Of a stretch of 60,241 bases of DNA, positions 55,407 through 60,241 are shown one piece after another. Each line of letters begins with the position of its first letter. Position 1 is the stretch's first letter. The DNA is from Pseudanabaena sp. M53BS1SP1A06MG (lineage in GTDB: Bacteria > Cyanobacteriota > Cyanobacteriia > Pseudanabaenales > Pseudanabaenaceae): assembly GCA_020404105.1 (NCBI GenBank), contig JADBWH010000017.1, forward strand, positions 1-60,241, read 5' to 3'. The notes below the pieces were generated by a model. It searched no databases, had not been told where the DNA came from, and saw only the letters and a program-made list of their open reading frames with translations. A program made the translations under genes and the position numbers.

Positions 55407-56407
55407 TGCAGAGTTTGTATGTGTCGATGCAGGGTTGTTATGTGGGTTTGTCGCAGGAGCTTTTGGTGGTAAAACAGGGGCAGACTGTGCTTCAGGAGGT
55501 GCAGTTGCCTTTGTTGGAGTTGGTGCTAATTTTTGGGAAGTCGCAGGTGACGACTCAGGCGATTAGGGAATGTTTGCGGCGGGATATTCCGATCGCTTAT
55601 TTGTCGAGGATGGGCTATTGCTATGGGCGGGTGATGGCGATCGGGCGTGGCTATCGCCAGTTGGGGCGCTATCAGCAGCAGTTGTCTTTGATGGAACGGT
55701 TGTTGATGGCGCGGCAGATTGTGCGGGCGAAGATTCTCAATGGGCGGGTGTTGTTGATGCGGCAGGTGCGGAATCGGGAGGTGGAGGGTTTGAATAAAAT
55801 TGTGCGGAATTTGGATTATTTGGCGGATCGGGTTTTGGTGATGGATAGTGTGGAGGCTCTGTTGGGGGTGGAGGGTGCGGCGGCGGCTAGTTATTTTGAG
55901 GGGTTTGGGTTGTGTTTGGGCGATCGCTATGGTCAAGATTTTAGGTTTGGGGGGCGGGTGAAGCGTCCGCCGAGTAATCCTGTGAATGCGTTGTTGAGTT
56001 TTGGGTATATGGTGTTGTGGAATCATTTGCTGTCGTTGATTGAACTTCAGGGGCTTGATCCTTATTTTGCGTTTTTACATCAGGATTCGGATCGGCATCC
56101 TGCTTTGGCTTCGGATGCGATCGAGGAGTTTCGTGCGCCGATTGTGGATAGTTTGGTGTTGTATTTGATTAATAATGGAATGATGAGTAGGGTGGGTGAT
56201 TTTGAGTTTCGGGATGGTGGGTGTTTTTTGAATGAGTCGGGTCGGCGGAAGTTTTTACGGGCTTTTCTGATGCGGATGGAGGAGAGGGTGCGGAATGATG
56301 CGGGTGAGGATGTGCCGCGTTGGGATCTGTTGATGGGTCAGGTGCGGAAGTTTAAGGGTTATGTGTATGATCCGAGTGGTGGTTATAAGCCTTATTTGAT
56401 TAGATGA
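55406..56407 (+). CDS. cas1: CRISPR integrase Cas1
   Basis: A 333-residue Cas1. Metal ligands are visible: Glu in LGVEGAAAASYF, His in LDPYFAFLHQD and Asp/Glu in LASDAIEEFRAPIVDSL. Start at the ATG overlapping the csx18 stop, with AAGGAGG upstream; an in-frame TTG 3 bases earlier is unlikely. There is no reverse transcriptase fusion, unlike many type III cas1 genes. With Cas2 it integrates spacers at the leader end just downstream. cas2 overlaps by 4 bases. Confidence 0.97.
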   Translation: MQSLYVSMQGCYVGLSQELLVVKQGQTVLQEVQLPLLELVLIFGKSQVTTQAIRECLRRDIPIAYLSRMGYCYGRVMAIGRGYRQLGRYQQQLSLMERLLMARQIVRAKILNGRVLLMRQVRNREVEGLNKIVRNLDYLADRVLVMDSVEALLGVEGAAAASYFEGFGLCLGDRYGQDFRFGGRVKRPPSNPVNALLSFGYMVLWNHLLSLIELQGLDPYFAFLHQDSDRHPALASDAIEEFRAPIVDSLVLYLINNGMMSRVGDFEFRDGGCFLNESGRRKFLRAFLMRMEERVRNDAGEDVPRWDLLMGQVRKFKGYVYDPSGGYKPYLIR

Positions 56408-56682
56408 TGTTGTATGTGGTGATTTATGATGTTTCTGATGATAAGCGGCGGAAACGGGTGTTTAATCTGTTGGAGGGTTATGGTCGGAGGGTTCAGTTTA
56501 GTGCGTTTGAGTGTTTGCTTAATGATCGCAAGTTTGAGGAGTTGAGAGTGCGGTTAGCAAAGGTGGTGAAAATGAGTGATGATAGTGTGCGTTTCTATCC
56601 GATTTCAAGGCATACTTTGGGTCAGGTAGTGATCTGGGGTGAGCCGCCTTTGTCTCAGCCGCCTAGTTCTGTAATCGTTTGA
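56404..56682 (+). CDS. cas2: CRISPR-associated endonuclease-fold protein Cas2
   Basis: A 92-residue Cas2 with the ferredoxin-fold opening LYVVIYDVSDDKRRKRV, where the conserved Asp lies, then GRRVQFSAFECLL and HTLGQVVIWG at the dimer edge. It is the structural partner of Cas1. ATGATG overlaps the cas1 stop. The array begins 201 bases downstream on the same strand. Confidence 0.96.
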   Translation: MMLYVVIYDVSDDKRRKRVFNLLEGYGRRVQFSAFECLLNDRKFEELRVRLAKVVKMSDDSVRFYPISRHTLGQVVIWGEPPLSQPPSSVIV

Positions 56683-56882
56683 GCCGTTTTGTATCTTTGA
56701 TTGGCGATGGCTTTTTGATTTCATGTGAATTTCTATGGTTTCGTTTTATCCTTCGATGCTAGATGTAGAGATGTTTTCAAGCTTTTTTGCTGTCTGTTTT
56801 TTTGTTGTTTCTAATCTGTTTGGCTCAGTGTTCGCAAACCTTCGCTGGAATCAAGGCGCTGCAATGATGTTATGATGGGTAC
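56683..56882 (+). promoter_or_regulatory. CRISPR leader
   Basis: A 200-base T-rich region between cas2 and the first repeat. TATGAT near 56870 could serve as the -10 of the array promoter, though no clear -35 is seen. It has no open frame. Its position beside cas1-cas2 and the uniform first repeats make this the integration end. Confidence 0.75.
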
Positions 56883-59800
56883 TCCCCTACTCGCTAGGGG
56901 ACGCGATCGATTGGAAACCTTGCGTAGCAGCTCTAAGCTGCAACAGCTTAAATCCCCTACTCGCTAGGGGACGCGATCGATTGGAAACGTGCAAGAGCAA
57001 AAGATTCTGTCTGTATGCAGCAATGGTATGAATCCCCTACTCGCTAGGGGACGCGATCGATTGGAAACGCCTCAATTATCAGTTTCATTGTCGACTGTGC
57101 ATCTTCCCCTACTCGCTAGGGGACGCGATCGATTGGAAACGTAGCTGTGGGGATGTATTCCTTCTTGTCAGTACCTCCCCTACTCGCTAGGGGACGCGAT
57201 CGATTGGAAACAAAACCTAATACGGTAAACATAAACTTAATCCAAATATCCCCTACTCGCTAGGGGACGCGATCGATTGGAAACACCAGCAGTCGCCTGT
57301 CTGGTATCAAAGTGTTTGATAGTGGCATCCCCTACTCGCTAGGGGACGCGATCGATTGGAAACAGTACCACCAACACCTTGTACAGCCGTAGCTACCTTG
57401 AGTTCCCCTACTCGCTAGGGGACGCGATCGATTGGAAACTCTGAAGATTGGATGGTCTTTCGTCATTGGGAACCAAGTCCCCTACTCGCTAGGGGACGCG
57501 ATCGATTGGAAACAGTCTTTCGTTCCACGCGCTGTATCTCATCACACTTGTCCCCTACTCGCTAGGGGACGCGATCGATTGGAAACCCTCAGTTGCTTGG
57601 CAATACATGGAAGTAATGCCACTTCCCCTACTCGCTAGGGGACGCGATCGATTGGAAACGTTAAAGTAACACGTGCCATGATAAGTAATCTCCATCCCCT
57701 ACTCGCTAGGGGACGCGATCGATTGGAAACGCTGCAACATGGATACGCTCATTCAAACGTATTTATCCCCTACTCGCTAGGGGACGCGATCGATTGGAAA
57801 CAGAGTGATTATGTTGCTTCAGGTTACGAGGGTGTAATCCTCCCCTACTCGCTAGGGGACGCGATCGATTGGAAACTTAAAGAAAGAAGATTTTCTAGGA
57901 AGCTAACAGCGTCTCCCCTACTCGCTAGGGGACGCGATCGATTGGAAACCTGGCAAGCATAGGCGTGTACTGATTCGCTTCATAGCTCCCCTACTCGCTA
58001 GGGGACGCGATCGATTGGAAACAGATTTTAGCAAGTTTGAAAAAGTGGATCGGTTTTAGGTCCCCTACTCGCTAGGGGACGCGATCGATTGGAAACAAAT
58101 TAAGATATCAAACATAGATCAACTCCTCCTTTTTCCCCTACTCGCTAGGGGACGCGATCGATTGGAAACTCTTCTACCTCCCCCATCTCTTTAATACATT
58201 TCTCTATCCCCTACTCGCTAGGGGACGCGATCGATTGGAAACGTCGAATAGCGATTATCGCCAGATTGGAGGCGATTTTCCCCTACTCGCTAGGGGACGC
58301 GATCGATTGGAAACTCGATCCTTGCCTAACTTCTCATGATGGCGCTTAGTTTCCCCTACTCGCTAGGGGACGCGATCGATTGGAAACTGGTCAGCGTAGT
58401 AGTGTTGGCGACAGGTTTGGTGATCCCCTACTCGCTAGGGGACGCGATCGATTGGAAACCTTAATGCTTCGTGAATATTGGCAAAATTTTCAACATCCCC
58501 TACTCGCTAGGGGACGCGATCGATTGGAAACAAATTTCTCTCACCAACTCAGGCACAAAAGGCGATAGTCCCCTACTCGCTAGGGGACGCGATCGATTGG
58601 AAACTTAAATTTAGTGCGATAAGTTTCAATTACTTCAGGAAAATCCCCTACTCGCTAGGGGACGCGATCGATTGGAAACTAATAGCCTCAAGTTCTTCTA
58701 CAGTGCGATCCTTGTAGTTCCCCTACTCGCTAGGGGACGCGATCGATTGGAAACATTCCGCTTTTTTTCTAAGATATTAAGCATACATCAATCCCCTACT
58801 CGCTAGGGGACGCGATCGATTGGAAACCCATTTAGGTTCCTGTGGTACATCTTTCATAGATATTCCCCTACTCGCTAGGGGACGCGATCGATTGGAAACA
58901 TCGCACTCCACACGACAATCTAGAACTGTCTTGATCCCCTACTCGCTAGGGGACGCGATCGATTGGAAACTACGGTTGTCTCTATCTCTCTCTAGCGCTT
59001 AAGTTTTCCCCTACTCGCTAGGGGACGCGATCGATTGGAAACTTAAACTATGTAATAAAACTCACTTTCTAGACTGAGTTTCCCCTACTCGCTAGGGGAC
59101 GCGATCGATTGGAAACAAATATTTATATCCATTTAATTAAAAGAAACAAAAGAATCCCCTACTCGCTAGGGGACGCGATCGATTGGAAACCAGATAATCG
59201 TGTTAAATCACTGAAGATCAAAAGAGTCCCCTAGCGAGTAGGGGACGCGATCGATTGGAAACTAGTCCTTTGTTTGTGTTTCAGTCATTTGTTTGTTTTC
59301 CCCTACTCGCTAGGGGACGCGATCGATTGGAAACAAAGATAAACTTTCTTTAACTCAGTCGGTAAGCAATCAATCCCCTACTCGCTAGGGGACGCGATCG
59401 ATTGGAAACTGTATGTACTTGGTAGGCGCGACTGGCTAACTAATGATTCCCCTACTCGCTAGGGGACGCGATCGATTGGAAACTTCAGAAGGTAGAGATA
59501 TTTATGAGCCGCTTTCGTTCTCCTACTCGCTAGGGGACGAGATCGATTGGAAACTCTCCTGTCTCCTCGTTGTATACCGTGTTATTGTTTTGTAATCCCC
59601 TACTCGCTAGGGGACGCGATCGATTGGAAACTGCTGATGGTTCTATTGAATCACTCAAGCAATGGCTTCCCCTACTCGCTAGGGGACGCGATCAATTGGA
59701 AACTCAGCGCTTGTAATACTGATTAGAGCGCTATAACAAATCCCCTACTCGCTAGGGGACGCGATCAATTGGAAACTCAAATTTCTTGGTGAAACACAAC

Positions 59801-60241
59801 AAGCCCAGTCAATCTCCCCTACTCGCTAGGGGACGCGATCAATTGGAAACAAACATGAGATATGGGATTGAGTAACCATGTGTGATTGTTCCCCTACTCG
59901 CTAGGGGACGCGATCAATTGGAAACAGAGTAGTGAACCAAAGACACGACCTTCTAGCTCTAGCCTCCCCTACTCGCTAGGGGACGCGATCAATTGGAAAC
60001 GCCTTGAAGTCGATAGCTACCTGTTTATCTGTGGCGGTTCCCCTACTCGCTAGGGGACGCGATCAATTGGAAACGTGAAGTTGATATTATTTTACTCAAT
60101 CCTAGTATTTCCCCTACTCGCTAGGGGACGCGATCAATTGGAAACATTAATACATCTGATGATGTATTTAATGCTTTGATTCCCCTACTCGCTAGGGGAC
60201 GCGATCAATTGGAAACGTTAAATAGCACTACTATAGTGAGC
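56883..60241 (+). CRISPR. CRISPR array, at least 46 repeats, 45 complete spacers, runs off the window
   Basis: The repeat is 36 bases. It opens with a palindrome CCCCTACTCGCTAGGGG after a T, continues ACGCGATCGATT, and ends GGAAAC. Spacers are 34-44 bases, mostly 35-39, and none repeats as far as I can see. Transcription is plus strand from the leader at the cas2 side. Repeats 1-32 and 34-36 look uniform. Repeat 33 (59228-59263) has its hairpin flipped. Repeat 37 (59519) has two changes. Repeats 39-46 (59668 on) all read GATCAATT instead of GATCGATT. The trailing TTGGAAAC would give the 8-nt 5' tag. Confidence 0.98.

Noticed and set aside
55526-56026. A 166-residue frame antisense to cas1, rich in H, P, Q and R
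   Set aside because: It is a shadow of the G+T-biased cas1 coding strand. Cas1 motifs prove the sense frame.
55406-56407. Reverse-transcriptase-Cas1 fusion or an adjacent retron
   Set aside because: Cas1 is a standalone of normal length, and no YxDD-type reverse transcriptase motif is seen in the locus.
57432-59002. Several open frames inside the CRISPR array encoding repeated LLARGRDRLET-type peptides
   Set aside because: They are translations of the repeat units with spacers. The period and content come from the array, and no start signals or family similarity exist.
56953-60180. Self-targeting spacers against genes in this window
   Set aside because: I saw no spacer matching other parts of the window by eye, but this was not an exhaustive search; a computed comparison of all 45 spacers on both strands would decide.

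Overview
The window looks like a chromosomal segment of a cyanobacterium. GCGATCGC (HIP1) octamers are frequent. The gene content is also cyanobacterial: an NdhF/NdhD pair of the CO2-uptake type, a cyanobacterial-type CrtD, an SLH-domain porin, a PatD-like protein, pentapeptide-repeat and PAS-GGDEF-EAL proteins, and a cyanobacterial type III CRISPR locus with csx18 and a WYL regulator. A Pseudanabaena-like organism is my guess from overall style; the sequence alone does not settle the genus.

Region 1 (1-5.4 kb) is accessory. It holds a miniature inverted-repeat element, an IS66 transposase remnant, gatB, and then a small defence-like cluster: a YoeB/YefM toxin-antitoxin pair, a small TOPRIM-like protein, an SMC/OLD-type ATPase and a divergent Mrr-like restriction endonuclease. 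A decayed second 3' end of yoeB lies on the far side of the ATPase. Region 2 (5.4-26 kb) is mostly housekeeping: crtD, a DAO-type oxidoreductase, an FHA protein, tig-clpP-clpX, hflX, a CbiX-type chelatase, a PAS-GGDEF-EAL protein, trmB, a kinase-like protein, a HEAT-repeat protein, tRNA-Gly(TCC), tcdA, a response regulator, ftsE-ftsX and tRNA-Arg(CCG). Region 3 (26-42 kb) has a patD-like gene, ndhF-ndhD, tgt with an apparent CTG start, an SLH porin, a BMP-type ABC importer lacking its ATPase gene, a C5 DNA methyltransferase, a DUF4253-like gene and cysS.

Region 4 (41.8-60.2 kb, continuing past the window) is a type III-B CRISPR-Cas locus. A WYL regulator diverges from cas10. The sense-strand train then runs cas10 - Uma2 - cmr3 - PD-(D/E)XK - cmr4 - cmr5 - Uma2 - cmr6/cmr1 fusion - Uma2 - CARF/HEPN, then an opposite-strand Uma2, then csx18 - cas1 - cas2 - leader - array of at least 46 repeats. 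Cas10 keeps its GGDD cyclase motif and the CARF protein keeps an R-x4-H HEPN motif, so cyclic-oligoadenylate signalling is plausible. Cmr4 lacks the aspartate expected for target-RNA slicing. There is no cas6. The most unusual feature is that five restriction-fold nuclease-like genes are interleaved between nearly every cas gene.

Small inverted-repeat elements are scattered through the window. At least two families generate target-site duplications, and in three cases the element supplies the stop codon or C-terminus of the adjacent gene. One CRISPR repeat has its palindromic hairpin flipped. A strong G+T bias on the plus strand covers the distal cas genes, including the one gene on the opposite strand.
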